A stretch of DNA of 64,000 nucleotides from Hyphomicrobiales bacterium (GCA_900465675.1 UBJR01000002.1:389001-453000), one strand, 5' to 3'; shown: positions 26,221 to 35,927, counted from the first letter of the stretch. The notes: generated from the sequence alone by a model not told the origin. Translations and numbers: made by a program.

Positions 26221-27030
26221 TCAGAAGGTTGGCGGCGTATTGATCCAAAGCAGCACCGTCTCGCCGTCGTGGCGGTTGCGCCAGGAATGATAGCGGCGGC
26301 TTTCGAAATAAAGCGAGTCTCCAGGGCCGAGATCGAAGAACTGGTCGGAATCGAGCACCAGCTCCAGACGACCCGACAGGACATGCATGAATTCCTCGCC
26401 CTCATGCCGGTAGGCGCCTTCGCTGGTGGCGCCGGGCGCCAGCACGAAACGGTGGCAATCCATCATCCGCCGCCCTTCGGCCAGCAGCTGCACGGTCACG
26501 CCCGGTGTGGTTTCCGGCCAGGTGCGCCATTCGCCGGAGCGGACGACCGCCGTGGCATCATCGGCTTCTTCGCCCGAGAGGCGCGAAACGGTGGTGCCGT
26601 AATATTCGGCGAGATCATGTAGGGTCTTGAAGCTGACGCCCTGCGACGTGCGCTCCAGCGTCGATAGCGTCGATGACGTGATGCCCATCTCGCCAGCGAC
26701 CTGATCCAGCGTCTTGCCGGCGGCATGGCGAAGGCTGCGGAGCCGGCGGCCGATATCGGACGCGCCGGCTGTCTCGCCATTGTCGCCGGAGGGCTCTTCG
26801 CTTTCCAGCGCCTCGCGGATCGCGGCCGGGTTTAGGCCACGCTCGACACGATACCAGGAAATCTTCTTCAACCGCGCGACGTCATCGGCGCTGTATTGCC
26901 GGTGGCCGGTTTCCGAACGATCAGGCACAAGCAGGCCCTGGCTTTCCCAAAGCCGTACGGTGGAGGCGGAAATTCCCGCCAGCCGCGCTGCCTCGGCGAC
27001 CTTGTAGCGCACCGGCCCGTTACTGTTCAT
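26221..27030 (-). CDS. MerR-XRE-cupin fusion regulator
   Basis: 269 residues with three regulatory domains in a row: a MerR-type winged helix (about 8-75, VAEAARLAGISASTVRLWESQGLL), an XRE helix-turn-helix (about 92-150, IGRRLRSLRHAAGKTLDQVAGEMGITSSTLS) and a small cupin sensor (about 190-265, YRHEGEEFMHVLSGRLELVLD). It is divergent from gabT with 203 bases between starts, so it probably controls gabTD and itself. Two TCTTGCAG copies lie in that gap. The ligand is unknown; GABA or succinate semialdehyde are guesses. Confidence 0.88.
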   Translation of the reverse strand: MNSNGPVRYKVAEAARLAGISASTVRLWESQGLLVPDRSETGHRQYSADDVARLKKISWYRVERGLNPAAIREALESEEPSGDNGETAGASDIGRRLRSLRHAAGKTLDQVAGEMGITSSTLSTLERTSQGVSFKTLHDLAEYYGTTVSRLSGEEADDATAVVRSGEWRTWPETTPGVTVQLLAEGRRMMDCHRFVLAPGATSEGAYRHEGEEFMHVLSGRLELVLDSDQFFDLGPGDSLYFESRRYHSWRNRHDGETVLLWINTPPTF

Positions 27031-27144
27031 TCGCCAATAAATCCCTGATTCCGTGGTGCTTTATGCATCCTGCCGCGACAGAATCTCTGGTCGTGAGCAT
27101 CCATCAAAAGGCGTGATGTTTGAAGCAAAAAATGCCGCTTGATT

Positions 27145-27199
27145 TCTTGCAGGAAAAATGTAGGACTTTTCTATATATCTTGCAGAACTTATGCAAGAT
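27145..27199 (+). promoter_or_regulatory. gabT promoter with repeated TCTTGCAG sites
   Basis: TTGCAG (27147) and CTATAT (27171) are 18 bases apart and make a plausible promoter about 50 bases before gabT. TCTTGCAG occurs twice, at 27145-27152 and 27178-27185, 33 bases apart (three helical turns). The second copy is half of the perfect inverted repeat ATCTTGCA-N7-TGCAAGAT (27177-27199). This is the likely operator for the divergent fusion regulator. Confidence 0.6.
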
Positions 27200-27233
27200 A
27201 ATTCCCAATCCCTTTGAGCGCAGGAGCGCATAG

Positions 27234-28514
27234 ATGAACGCGACCACCCTTACGGACCGGAAGAATGCCGCAATTTCCCGCGGCGTCGGCATGACGACAC
27301 AAATCTACGCCGACCGCGCAGAGAATGCCGAAATCTGGGACAAGGAGGGCCGCCGCTACATCGATTTCGCCGCTGGCATCGCGGTTCTGAACACCGGCCA
27401 CCGCCATCCGCGCGTCATCGCTGCCGTCAAGGACCAGCTCGACCATTTCACCCACACCTGCCACCAGGTCGTGCCCTACGAAACCTATGTGCATCTTGCC
27501 GAACGCCTGAACGAGCTGGCGCCCGGCAACTTCGCCAAGAAGACGATCTTCGTCACCACGGGTGCGGAAGCCGTAGAGAATGCCGTGAAGATCGCCCGCT
27601 CCGCGACCGGCCGTTCCGCCGTCATCGCCTTCGGCGGCGGCTTCCATGGCCGTACCTTCATGGGCATGGCCCTGACCGGCAAGGTCGTGCCTTACAAGGT
27701 CGGCTTCGGCGCGATGCCTGGCGATGTCTTCCACGTGCCCTTCCCGGTCGAGCTGCATGGCGTCAGCGCCGAGCAGTCGCTCGCAGCCTTGAAGAAGCTG
27801 TTTGCTGCCGATGTCGATCCGCAGCGTGTTGCCGCCATCATCATCGAGCCCGTGCAGGGCGAAGGCGGTTTCTATGCGGCACCTGTCGCCTTCCTGAAGG
27901 CGCTGCGCGAACTTTGCGACCAGCACGGCATCCTGCTGATTGCCGACGAAGTGCAGACCGGATTTGCCCGTACCGGCAAGATGTTTGCGATGGATCACCA
28001 TGAGGTCGCCCCTGACCTAATGACCATGGCGAAGAGCCTCGCGGGCGGCTTCCCGCTCGCCGCCGTCACCGGCCGCGCCGAGATCATGGATGCGCCCGGC
28101 CCCGGCGGCCTCGGCGGCACATATGGCGGCAATCCGCTCGGTATCGCCGCCGCTCATGCCGTTCTGGATGTCATCAAGGACGAAGACCTCTGCAACCGCG
28201 CCAACCAGCTGGGCGGCCGCCTGAAGCAGCGTCTGGAATCGCTGCGCGACAAGGTGCCGGAGATTGTCGATATCCGCGGCCCGGGCTTCATGAACGCCGT
28301 CGAATTCAACGACAAGACCACCAAGCTGCCGAGCGCCGAATTCGCCAACAAGGTGCGCCTGATCGCGCTGGAGAAGGGTCTCATTCTTTTGACCTGCGGC
28401 GTGCACGGAAACGTCATCCGCTTCCTTGCCCCGATCACCATTCAGGACAATATCTTCGGCGAAGCGCTCGATATCCTCGAAGCCTCCATTCTTGAAGCAA
28501 GCGCGGGCAAGTAA
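27234..28514 (+). CDS. gabT: 4-aminobutyrate--2-oxoglutarate aminotransferase
   Basis: Transfers the amino group of GABA to 2-oxoglutarate, giving succinate semialdehyde and glutamate. The 426-residue class-III aminotransferase has TTGAEAVENAVKIAR, GGFHGRT, ADEVQTGFARTG (PLP-contacting Asp238) and the PLP-binding Lys267 in MAKSLAGGFPLAA. gabD follows after 20 bases, giving the complete two-step GABA route to succinate. Confidence 0.95.
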   Translation: MNATTLTDRKNAAISRGVGMTTQIYADRAENAEIWDKEGRRYIDFAAGIAVLNTGHRHPRVIAAVKDQLDHFTHTCHQVVPYETYVHLAERLNELAPGNFAKKTIFVTTGAEAVENAVKIARSATGRSAVIAFGGGFHGRTFMGMALTGKVVPYKVGFGAMPGDVFHVPFPVELHGVSAEQSLAALKKLFAADVDPQRVAAIIIEPVQGEGGFYAAPVAFLKALRELCDQHGILLIADEVQTGFARTGKMFAMDHHEVAPDLMTMAKSLAGGFPLAAVTGRAEIMDAPGPGGLGGTYGGNPLGIAAAHAVLDVIKDEDLCNRANQLGGRLKQRLESLRDKVPEIVDIRGPGFMNAVEFNDKTTKLPSAEFANKVRLIALEKGLILLTCGVHGNVIRFLAPITIQDNIFGEALDILEASILEASAGK

Positions 28515-28534
28515 CCGCCTTCGGAGTAAATGAC

Positions 28535-30016
28535 ATGGCATTCACGACCGCACTGACCAAACACGTTCCCTTCTCCTCGCCATTCCTGCGCGACGCAGGT
28601 TTCATCAACGGCGAATGGACGAAGGGCGGCGCAACGAAAACCTTCGACGTTCTGAACCCGTCCACCGGCGAAGTTCTGGCCTCGCTGCCTGATATGGGCG
28701 CTGCAGACACCCGCAAGGCGATTGACGCAGCCTATGCAGCCCAGCCAGCCTGGGCGGCAAAACCCGCCAAGGACCGCAGCGCCATCCTGCGCAAGTGGTT
28801 CGACCTGATGGTCGCCAATGCCGACGAGCTGGCGGCGATCCTGACAGCCGAAATGGGCAAGCCATTTGCGGAAGCGCGCGGCGAAATCCTCTACGCTGCC
28901 GCTTACATCGAATGGTATGCGGAAGAAGCCAAGCGCATCTACGGCGAAACCATTCCGGCACCGTCGAACGACAAGCGGATGATCGTCATCAAGCAGCCGG
29001 TCGGCGTCGTCGGCACGATCACGCCCTGGAACTTCCCGGCAGCGATGATCACCCGCAAGATCGCGCCGGCGCTTGCCGTTGGCTGCACCGTCGTTTCGAA
29101 GCCGGCCGAGCAGACGCCGCTGTCGGCCATCGCGCTTGCGGTTCTCGCCGAACAGGCCGGTGTTCCCGCCGGTGTCTTCAACGTCATCGTCGGCGAAGAC
29201 GGCCCCGCGATCGGCAAGGAGCTCTGCGGCAACGACAAGGTGCGCAAGATCAGCTTCACCGGCTCGACCGAAGTCGGCCGCATCCTGATGCGCCAGTGCT
29301 CCGATCAGATCAAGAAGGTCAGCCTCGAGCTCGGCGGCAACGCACCCTTCATCGTCTTTGATGATGCGGATCTCGATGCAGCCGTCGAAGGTGCGATCGC
29401 CTCGAAGTATCGCAATGCCGGCCAGACCTGCGTCTGCGCCAACCGCCTCTACGTGCAGTCTGGCGTCTACGATGCCTTCGCGGCCAAGCTGGCCGCCAAG
29501 GTTGAAGCCATGTCTGTTGGCGACGGCTTCACGTCGGGCGTCACCATTGGGCCGCTGATCGACGAACAGGGCCTCGCCAAGGTCGAGGACCATGTCAGCG
29601 ACGCGGTCTCCAAGGGTGCCAAGGTGCTGACCGGCGGCAAGCGTATTGAAGGTGCCGGCACCTTCTTCACGCCGACCGTACTCACGGGCGTTGCCAAGGG
29701 CATGAAGGTCGCCAGGGAAGAGACCTTCGGCCCCGTCGCGCCGCTCTTCCGCTTTGACACCGTTGAAGAAGTCATCCAGCAGGCCAATGACACCGAGTTC
29801 GGCCTCGCCGCCTATTTCTTCGCGGGCGACCTGAAGAAGGTCTGGAAGGTTGCGGAAGCGCTGGAATACGGCATGGTTGGCATCAATACCGGCCTGATGT
29901 CGACGGAAACCGCGCCCTTCGGCGGTATCAAGCAATCCGGCAACGGCCGCGAAGGCTCGCGCCATGGCGCCGATGATTACCTCGAGATGAAATATCTCTG
30001 CATCGGCAATCTCTAA
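28535..30016 (+). CDS. gabD: Succinate-semialdehyde dehydrogenase (NADP+)
   Basis: Oxidises succinate semialdehyde to succinate. The 493-residue aldehyde dehydrogenase has TPWNFPAAMITRKIAPAL, FTGSTEVGR, the general base Glu265 in LELGGNAPFIVF and the catalytic Cys299 in NAGQTCVCANR. It forms an operon with gabT and ends in a terminator. Length and order match the GabD/SSADH-I family. Confidence 0.95.
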   Translation: MAFTTALTKHVPFSSPFLRDAGFINGEWTKGGATKTFDVLNPSTGEVLASLPDMGAADTRKAIDAAYAAQPAWAAKPAKDRSAILRKWFDLMVANADELAAILTAEMGKPFAEARGEILYAAAYIEWYAEEAKRIYGETIPAPSNDKRMIVIKQPVGVVGTITPWNFPAAMITRKIAPALAVGCTVVSKPAEQTPLSAIALAVLAEQAGVPAGVFNVIVGEDGPAIGKELCGNDKVRKISFTGSTEVGRILMRQCSDQIKKVSLELGGNAPFIVFDDADLDAAVEGAIASKYRNAGQTCVCANRLYVQSGVYDAFAAKLAAKVEAMSVGDGFTSGVTIGPLIDEQGLAKVEDHVSDAVSKGAKVLTGGKRIEGAGTFFTPTVLTGVAKGMKVAREETFGPVAPLFRFDTVEEVIQQANDTEFGLAAYFFAGDLKKVWKVAEALEYGMVGINTGLMSTETAPFGGIKQSGNGREGSRHGADDYLEMKYLCIGNL

Positions 30017-30021
30017 AATCG

Positions 30022-30048
30022 AAAGGGCGCCTCCGGGCGCCCTTTTCA
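30022..30048 (+). terminator. Terminator after gabD
   Basis: A GC-rich hairpin (AAAGGGCGC against GCGCCCTTT) followed by TTTT, six bases after the gabD stop and just before the convergent slyX. Confidence 0.88.
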
Positions 30049-30057
30049 TTTCGGCAT

Positions 30058-30267
30058 TCAATAATGCGGCGGCCTTGTCACCGCCGGCGCTTCCAGCGAT
30101 TGCTCTTCGAGCGACAGGAAGCGTTCCGTCAAACGGTCCAGTTTCGCCCGGGTCTGTTCGACCACTTTCCATTGCTCGGCAAGCTGATCCGAAAGCTCTT
30201 CGATGATCTTTGCCTGATGGGCCAAGGCTTCTTCAAGCTGGGTAATGCGGCTGATGTCTTCGGCCAT
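30058..30267 (-). CDS. slyX: SlyX family protein
   Basis: 69-residue coiled-coil protein of unknown function. The heptad-rich body (ITQLEEALAHQAKIIEELSDQLAEQW) and the C-terminal PPHY are the family hallmarks. It converges on gabD and diverges from uxaC. Confidence 0.9.
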   Translation of the reverse strand: MAEDISRITQLEEALAHQAKIIEELSDQLAEQWKVVEQTRAKLDRLTERFLSLEEQSLEAPAVTRPPHY

Positions 30268-30352
30268 GGTTGTTCTCCACCGGTTTGCTGCTCTTCCAAA
30301 ACCTATAGCGGCGGCGGCGTCAATGGGGCGCCCGGCATCGATTCCTAAAGTG

Positions 30353-30366
30353 AACTCATTGGTTAC
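30353..30366 (+). promoter_or_regulatory. Putative operator before uxaC
   Basis: AACTCATTGGTTAC differs by one base from AACTAATTGGTTAC found at 42271-42284, the site between the TetR gene and the ABC importer. It lies about 63 bases upstream of uxaC, in the right place for control of that operon. Confidence 0.5.
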
Positions 30367-30428
30367 TAATGGGCCTTGCCGTGTCTTTGATCGTGGAGTA
30401 GGCCCTAACCCATCAGGGAGGAAATCTT

Positions 30429-31844
30429 ATGGATTCACGAAACGGCTTTCTTCACCAGGACCGGCTTTTTCCGGCCGATCCGGCAACCCGCAGCATCGCG
30501 CGCGACCTCTACGAGACCGTCGCCGGTTTGCCGATCGTCAGCCCGCACGGGCATACCGAGCCCTCGTGGTTTGCTGACGACAAGCCCTTTGAAGATGCCG
30601 CCTCGCTGCTCGTCATCCCTGACCATTACCTGTTCCGCATGCTGCACAGCACCGGCACCAAGCTCGATGAACTGGGCGTCCCCCGACTTGATGGCAAGCC
30701 TGTCGCCAAGGGCCGTGACATCTGGCGCGCTTTCGCTGCCAAATATCATCTCTTCCGCGGCACGCCGTCCAGCCTGTGGGTCGATCATGCGATGTCTGCC
30801 GTGCTCGGCTGTACCGAACCGCTGACGCCTGAGAATGCCGACACGCTCTACGATCATATCAACGATCAGCTTGCCAAGCCCGAGTTCCACCCGCGTGCCC
30901 TGCACCAGCGCTTCGGCATCGAGACGATCGCCACGACGGAAGGCGCGCTGGATCCGCTGGTCCATCACCAGAAGATGCAGAAGGATGGCTGGATCGGTAA
31001 GGTTCGTACGACATACCGCCCTGACAGCGTTACCGATCCTGACGCTGTCGGCTTCCGCGACAATCTCATCAAGTTCGGTGAGATCACCGGCTCTGACGTC
31101 ACCAAATGGGACGGCATGATCGACGCGCATCGCAAGCGCCGCGCCTATTTCCGCCAGTTCGGCGCCACAGCGACCGACCACGGCGTGCCGACCGCATTCA
31201 CCGCGGATCTCTCGGCCACCGAGCGGCAAGCGCTTCTCGACAAGGCACTGAAGGGTCCACTTTCGGCTGCCGATGCCGAGCTGTTCCGTGGTCAGATGAT
31301 GACCGAGATGGCCGGGCTTTCGGCCGAAGACGGCATGGTCATGCAGATCCACGCGGGCTCGCGCCGCAACACCGACAGCGGTCTCTTTGCGACCCGCGGT
31401 CCGAACATGGGCGCCGATATCCCGACCCGGACTGACTGGATCGGCGGGCTCAATGCGCTGCTGTCCAAGTACGGCCATTCGCAGGGCCTTCGCATCCTGC
31501 TCTTCACGCTCGACGAGACGACCTATTCGCGCGAGCTGGCGCCGATGGCCGGACATTGGGAATGCCTGATGATTGGGCCACCCTGGTGGTTCCACGACAG
31601 CCCGAATGGCATTCGCCGCTATCTCGACCAGGTCGTCGAGACTGCGGGTTTTGCCAATCTGGCCGGCTTCAACGACGATACCCGCGCCTTGCTCTCGATC
31701 CCCGCCCGCCACGACGTCTGGCGCCGCGAGGTTTGCGGCTTCCTGGCGCAGCTTGCCGCCGAGCACCGCATCTCCCGGAAGGATGCGGCGATCGTCGCGC
31801 GCGAACTCTCCTATGACAACGCGAAGAAGGCCTACAAGCTGTGA
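30429..31844 (+). CDS. uxaC: Glucuronate isomerase
   Basis: Isomerises D-glucuronate to D-fructuronate (and galacturonate to tagaturonate). The 471-residue product has the family start FLHQDRLFPADPATRSIARDLYE and the metal-site segment VSPHGHTEPSWFAD near the N-terminus, ETIATTEGALDPL, and MQIHAGSRRNT. A GGGAGGAAAT ribosome site precedes it. The stop overlaps the uxuB start by 4 bases. Mannonate dehydratase, the next enzyme, is not in the window. Confidence 0.96.
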   Translation: MDSRNGFLHQDRLFPADPATRSIARDLYETVAGLPIVSPHGHTEPSWFADDKPFEDAASLLVIPDHYLFRMLHSTGTKLDELGVPRLDGKPVAKGRDIWRAFAAKYHLFRGTPSSLWVDHAMSAVLGCTEPLTPENADTLYDHINDQLAKPEFHPRALHQRFGIETIATTEGALDPLVHHQKMQKDGWIGKVRTTYRPDSVTDPDAVGFRDNLIKFGEITGSDVTKWDGMIDAHRKRRAYFRQFGATATDHGVPTAFTADLSATERQALLDKALKGPLSAADAELFRGQMMTEMAGLSAEDGMVMQIHAGSRRNTDSGLFATRGPNMGADIPTRTDWIGGLNALLSKYGHSQGLRILLFTLDETTYSRELAPMAGHWECLMIGPPWWFHDSPNGIRRYLDQVVETAGFANLAGFNDDTRALLSIPARHDVWRREVCGFLAQLAAEHRISRKDAAIVARELSYDNAKKAYKL

Positions 31845-33295
31845 GCAATCGACTGAAGGACCTGAACGGCCTGGCGCCGACCGCAAAGCTTCCCGCCTAT
31901 GACCGCAGCACGCTGAAGGCGGGCATCCTGCATCTCGGCCCCGGCGCCTTTTTCCGTGCCCATTTCGCGCCGTTTACGGATGCGGCGCTGGCCGCTGAAG
32001 GCGGCGACTGGGGCATCGAGGTGGCGAGCCTGCGAACACCTGATGTTGCCGATAATCTGAATGCCCAGAACGGCCTCTACACCGTGCTGATCCGCGACAC
32101 GTCAGGCACGACGGCTGAGGTGATCGGCCCGATCCTGAAGGCGCATGTGGCGCCGCGCGATCCGTCGCTGCTCTTGTCGCGTCTCGAAGACCCGGCGATC
32201 CGCATCGTCAGCCTGACGGTGACGGAAAAAGCCTATGGCCTCGACGTGCGTACCGGCGGACTTGATCTTACGCATCCGGATGTTGCCGCCGATCTTGCCG
32301 ACCGGCACGCGCCGCGCGGCGTCGTCGGCTATCTGGTCGAAGGCTTTGCCCGCCGCCGCAACAAGGGTATCGCCCCTTTCACACCGCTCAGCTGCGACAA
32401 TCTGCCGAGCAACGGTGCGGTGCTGAAGCGCCTCGTGCTCGATTTCGCCGGCCGCGTCGATCCGGAGCTTCGCGCCTGGATCGAAACCAACGTCCCCTTC
32501 CCCTCGACCATGGTCGACCGCATCACGCCCGCCAGCACCGACGCCACCTATGCGGACGCCGAGCGGCTGACCGGGCGCCAGGATCTGGCCGCCATCGAGA
32601 CGGAGCCCTTCACCCAATGGGTGATCGAAGACCATTTCGCCAACGGCCGCCCGGCATGGGACAAGGCCGGCGTGCTGATGGTCGATGAAGTCTCGGCCTA
32701 CGAGAAGATGAAGCTGCGCATGCTCAACGGCGCGCATTCGCTGCTCGCCTATCTCGGCTATATAGGCGGCTATGAATATATCCGCGATGTCATGGACGAC
32801 GAGGGATTGGCAGCTCTTGCCCGACGCCAGATGAATGCTGCGGCCGAGACGCTCGATCCGGTCCCCGGCATCGATCTCGACCATTATGCCGACGAACTGA
32901 TAGCGCGCTTTGCAAACAAGGCGATCGCCCACCGTACCTACCAGATCGCCATGGACGGAACGCAGAAGCTGCCGCAGCGCCTGCTGGAGCCGGCAACCGA
33001 AGCACTGGCCCACGGCAGCAAGGCCGAGACCTACGCCATCGCCGTCGCTGCATGGATGCGCTATGCCATCGGCGTCGACCGCAACGGCAAGGCCTACGAG
33101 TTGCGTGATCCCCGTGCGGAGGAGATTGCGGCGCTGCTCGCTGATATCCCACGCAACGGTGGGGCCGTTTCGGCGGCGTTGTTCAAGCTGCCGGGGCTGT
33201 TCCCGAAGGCATTGACGGACAATGTTGGCTGGACCGAGGATGTGGCGAACAAGCTGGATATTCTGATCCAGGATAACAGGCTGCCGTTGTATTGA
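31841..33295 (+). CDS. uxuB: Fructuronate reductase (mannitol dehydrogenase family)
   Basis: Reduces D-fructuronate to D-mannonate with NADH. From GTG 31841 it has 484 residues of the long-chain polyol dehydrogenase family: GILHLGPGAFFRAHFA (nucleotide site), FPSTMVDRITPA and the catalytic-Lys region EKMKLRMLNGAHSLLAYLG. Overlap with uxaC supports a uronate rather than a mannitol substrate. A mannitol/fructose role is the alternative. Confidence 0.9.
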   Translation: MSNRLKDLNGLAPTAKLPAYDRSTLKAGILHLGPGAFFRAHFAPFTDAALAAEGGDWGIEVASLRTPDVADNLNAQNGLYTVLIRDTSGTTAEVIGPILKAHVAPRDPSLLLSRLEDPAIRIVSLTVTEKAYGLDVRTGGLDLTHPDVAADLADRHAPRGVVGYLVEGFARRRNKGIAPFTPLSCDNLPSNGAVLKRLVLDFAGRVDPELRAWIETNVPFPSTMVDRITPASTDATYADAERLTGRQDLAAIETEPFTQWVIEDHFANGRPAWDKAGVLMVDEVSAYEKMKLRMLNGAHSLLAYLGYIGGYEYIRDVMDDEGLAALARRQMNAAAETLDPVPGIDLDHYADELIARFANKAIAHRTYQIAMDGTQKLPQRLLEPATEALAHGSKAETYAIAVAAWMRYAIGVDRNGKAYELRDPRAEEIAALLADIPRNGGAVSAALFKLPGLFPKALTDNVGWTEDVANKLDILIQDNRLPLY

Positions 33296-33326
33296 GGCGG
33301 TCTGGCAAGGCCGATACCGTCCGCCA

Positions 33327-33461
33327 CCCTCATCCCTGTGCTCGTCACAGGGATCCAGCGGCCCAAGTCCTTGGGCCGAGAAGACTCTTAATTCCTCGTT
33401 GATTCGTTCACGGCGCAGAAGCGCCGTGGCTGGATTCCTGTGACAAGCACAGGAATGAGGG
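33327..33461. repeat. RIME-like intergenic palindromic element
   Basis: Two 33-base arms (33327-33359 and 33429-33461) are inverted copies with three mismatches; the core of each reads about CCTGTGCTCGTCACAGG. A second hairpin, GGCGC...GCGCC, sits near the right arm. Size and sequence fit the Rhizobium-specific intergenic mosaic elements, which are found in many copies in rhizobial genomes. It lies between the ends of uxuB and the convergent flavoenzyme gene. Confidence 0.7.
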
Positions 33462-33475
33462 AAGCAGAGGTGCGC

Positions 33476-35926
33476 CTACCCCTTCACCCTCTTCATCTCC
33501 GGGTCATACAACGGCTTCAGCAACACCGAGCACGGCACCCGCTCGCGGGCGACATCGAGCTCGTACTTGCCCGACAGCACAAAATCCTCCGTCACACCGT
33601 CGACGTTGCGGACGTAGCCGTAGCCAATCGCCTTGCCGAGCGTGTAGCCGTAGCCGCCGCTCGACAACCATCCGACGCGCTTTCCATCGCGATAGATGGT
33701 TTCGCGGCCGAGCAGGACGACATCAGGATCATCGGGCACGAAGCAGGCGAGCATCTTCTTGACGCCGCCTGTCAATTGACGCTCCACGGCCTCGCGGCCG
33801 CGGAAGGGGATGTTCTTCTTGGTCTTCACGGCCCAGGCAAGCCCGGCTTCGACCGGCGTATGGTCGGGGCCGATATCCGATCCCCAGGCGCGATAGCCCT
33901 TTTCCAGGCGGCAGCTTTCGATGGCGCGGTAGCCGGCGTTGATGAGACCGAGGCCGTTTCCGGCGGCCATCAACGCATCATAGACGGTCGTTGCATACTC
34001 GACCGGCACATGCAGCTCGTAACCGAGCTCACCGACATAGGTGATGCGCAGTGCCCTGACCGGGCAGCCTGCGATGCCGACGGTCTTGACGCGGCCGAAG
34101 GGGAAGGCGGCGTTCGAGACATCCGATGAGGTGACCTTCTCCAGCACGGCGCGGGCTTTCGGGCCCATCAGCGACAGAACCGAATAGGCGGAGGTGACAT
34201 CGACCAGCTCGGCCTGCATGCCGTCAGGAATATTGCGGGCTATCCAGTCGAAGTCGTGGGTCGCAAATCCCGTGCCGGTGACGATGTAATATTCGTTCTC
34301 GGCGATGCGGGCGACGGTGAGATCGCATTCGATACCGCCCTTGTCGTTCAGCATCTGGGTATAGACAAGCGAGCCTACAGGCTTTGCCACGTCGTTCGAA
34401 GCGATCCAGCCGAGCGCTGCTTCGGCATCGCGGCCCTTCAGCACGAACTTGGCGAAGGAGGTCTGGTCGAAGATGACGGCCGCCTCACGCACGGCCTTGT
34501 GCTCGCGGCCAACGGCATCGAACCAGTTCTGCCTGTTGTAGCTGTAGATATCCTTCGGCTCCTCGTTGGCGAAGAGATCGGCGAACCAGTTCGGCCGCTC
34601 CCAGCCGAGTTTCTCGCCGAAGCAGGCGCCCTGCGCCTTCAGGCGATCGTAGAGCGGCGACTTGCGACAGGGGCGACCGCTCGAATGCTCTTCGAAGGGG
34701 AAGGCCAGCGTATAATGCTTGCCGTAGGCCTCCAGGGTGCGGGTGCGGACCCAGTCGGTGTCGAAATGCGGGCGGCCGAAGCGGCGGATATCGACCGGCC
34801 AGAGATCGTAGGGCGGCTCTCCCTTCGCCACCCATTCGGCCAGCGCCATGCCGGCACCGCCGCCGGACGCGATGCCGAAGGCGTTGAAGCCGGCACCGAC
34901 GAAGAAGTTCTTCAGCTCCGGCGCTTCGCCGAGGATAAAGTTGCCATCGGGCGTGAAGCTTTCCGGTCCGTTGAGCAACTGTTTCACACCGGCGGTTTCG
35001 AGAGCCGGAACGCGAGCCAGCGCCTGTTCCATGATCTGCTCGAAATGATCGTAGTTGCTGTCAAGCAGCGTGTAGTGGAAACCGTCGGGAATGCCGCCAG
35101 TCGCCCAGGGAATCGGATTCGGCTCGTAGCCGCCCATGACAAGACCGCCAACCTCTTCCTTGTAGTAGGTCAGGCGATCGGGATCGCGGAGTGTCGGCAG
35201 GTTCGAGGGAACGCCGAAGGATTCGGTGATCAGATATTGATGCTCGACAGAGACGAGCGGCACATTCACGCCGAAGCGCGCCGCAAAGGCCCGCGTCCAT
35301 TGACCGGCGCAGACGACGACGCGCTCGCATTCGATGCGGCTATCGGCGGTGATGACGGCGCGGATACGGCCCTTGTCGATTTCGAGATCGATGACTTCGG
35401 TGTCTTCGAAGATCGAGACACCGGCCATGCGGGCGCCACGAGCAAGCGCCTGAGTGATATCAGAGGGGTTGGCCTGACCATCGGTCGGGAGGTAGGCCGC
35501 ACCGACGAGGTCATCAATCGTCATCAGCGGCCAAAGATCGAAAGCCTCCTGCGGCGTCAGCAGATGCATTTCTAGGCCGAAGGACTGCGCCGTGGTCGCC
35601 TGGCGCTTCACCTCGGTCCAGCGCTCCTCGTTGCAGGCAAGCCTCAGGCCGCCATTCATCTTCCAGCCGGTGCCAAGTCCGGTCTCGGCTTCGAGCTTCT
35701 TGTAGAGATCGACGGAATAGCCGAGCAGCTGGGTGATATTGGCGCTGGTGCGCAGCTGGCCGACGAGGCCGGCAGCGTGGAAGGTCGTGCCCGATGTCAG
35801 CTTCTTCCGCTCGAGCAGCACGGTATCGGTCCAGCCGAGCTTGCCGAGGTGATAGGCCGTCGAGCAGCCGATGATACCGCCGCCGATGACCACGGCCTTC
35901 GCCGTCTTCGGTAATTCCTTCGTCAT
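33476..35926 (-). CDS. FAD-dependent dimethylglycine/sarcosine dehydrogenase-like protein
   Basis: Oxidative N-demethylase of the DMGDH/SARDH family, which passes the methyl carbon to folate. From ATG 35926 it has 816 residues: FAD site VVIGGGIIGCSTAYHLG, probable covalent-FAD His50 in SGTTFHAAGLVGQL, a DAO domain to about 370, then a GcvT-type folate domain (about 420-815) with IFDQTSFAKFVLKG and YVGELGYELHVP. It begins one base after the stop of a choline-kinase-like gene, which suggests a methylated amine or amino-alcohol substrate. Confidence 0.88.
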   Translation of the reverse strand: MTKELPKTAKAVVIGGGIIGCSTAYHLGKLGWTDTVLLERKKLTSGTTFHAAGLVGQLRTSANITQLLGYSVDLYKKLEAETGLGTGWKMNGGLRLACNEERWTEVKRQATTAQSFGLEMHLLTPQEAFDLWPLMTIDDLVGAAYLPTDGQANPSDITQALARGARMAGVSIFEDTEVIDLEIDKGRIRAVITADSRIECERVVVCAGQWTRAFAARFGVNVPLVSVEHQYLITESFGVPSNLPTLRDPDRLTYYKEEVGGLVMGGYEPNPIPWATGGIPDGFHYTLLDSNYDHFEQIMEQALARVPALETAGVKQLLNGPESFTPDGNFILGEAPELKNFFVGAGFNAFGIASGGGAGMALAEWVAKGEPPYDLWPVDIRRFGRPHFDTDWVRTRTLEAYGKHYTLAFPFEEHSSGRPCRKSPLYDRLKAQGACFGEKLGWERPNWFADLFANEEPKDIYSYNRQNWFDAVGREHKAVREAAVIFDQTSFAKFVLKGRDAEAALGWIASNDVAKPVGSLVYTQMLNDKGGIECDLTVARIAENEYYIVTGTGFATHDFDWIARNIPDGMQAELVDVTSAYSVLSLMGPKARAVLEKVTSSDVSNAAFPFGRVKTVGIAGCPVRALRITYVGELGYELHVPVEYATTVYDALMAAGNGLGLINAGYRAIESCRLEKGYRAWGSDIGPDHTPVEAGLAWAVKTKKNIPFRGREAVERQLTGGVKKMLACFVPDDPDVVLLGRETIYRDGKRVGWLSSGGYGYTLGKAIGYGYVRNVDGVTEDFVLSGKYELDVARERVPCSVLLKPLYDPEMKRVKG

Positions 35927-35927
35927 T

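Noticed and set aside
28442..30172. 576-codon minus-strand frame opposite gabD
   Set aside because: Antisense shadow; gabD on the plus strand has all catalytic motifs.
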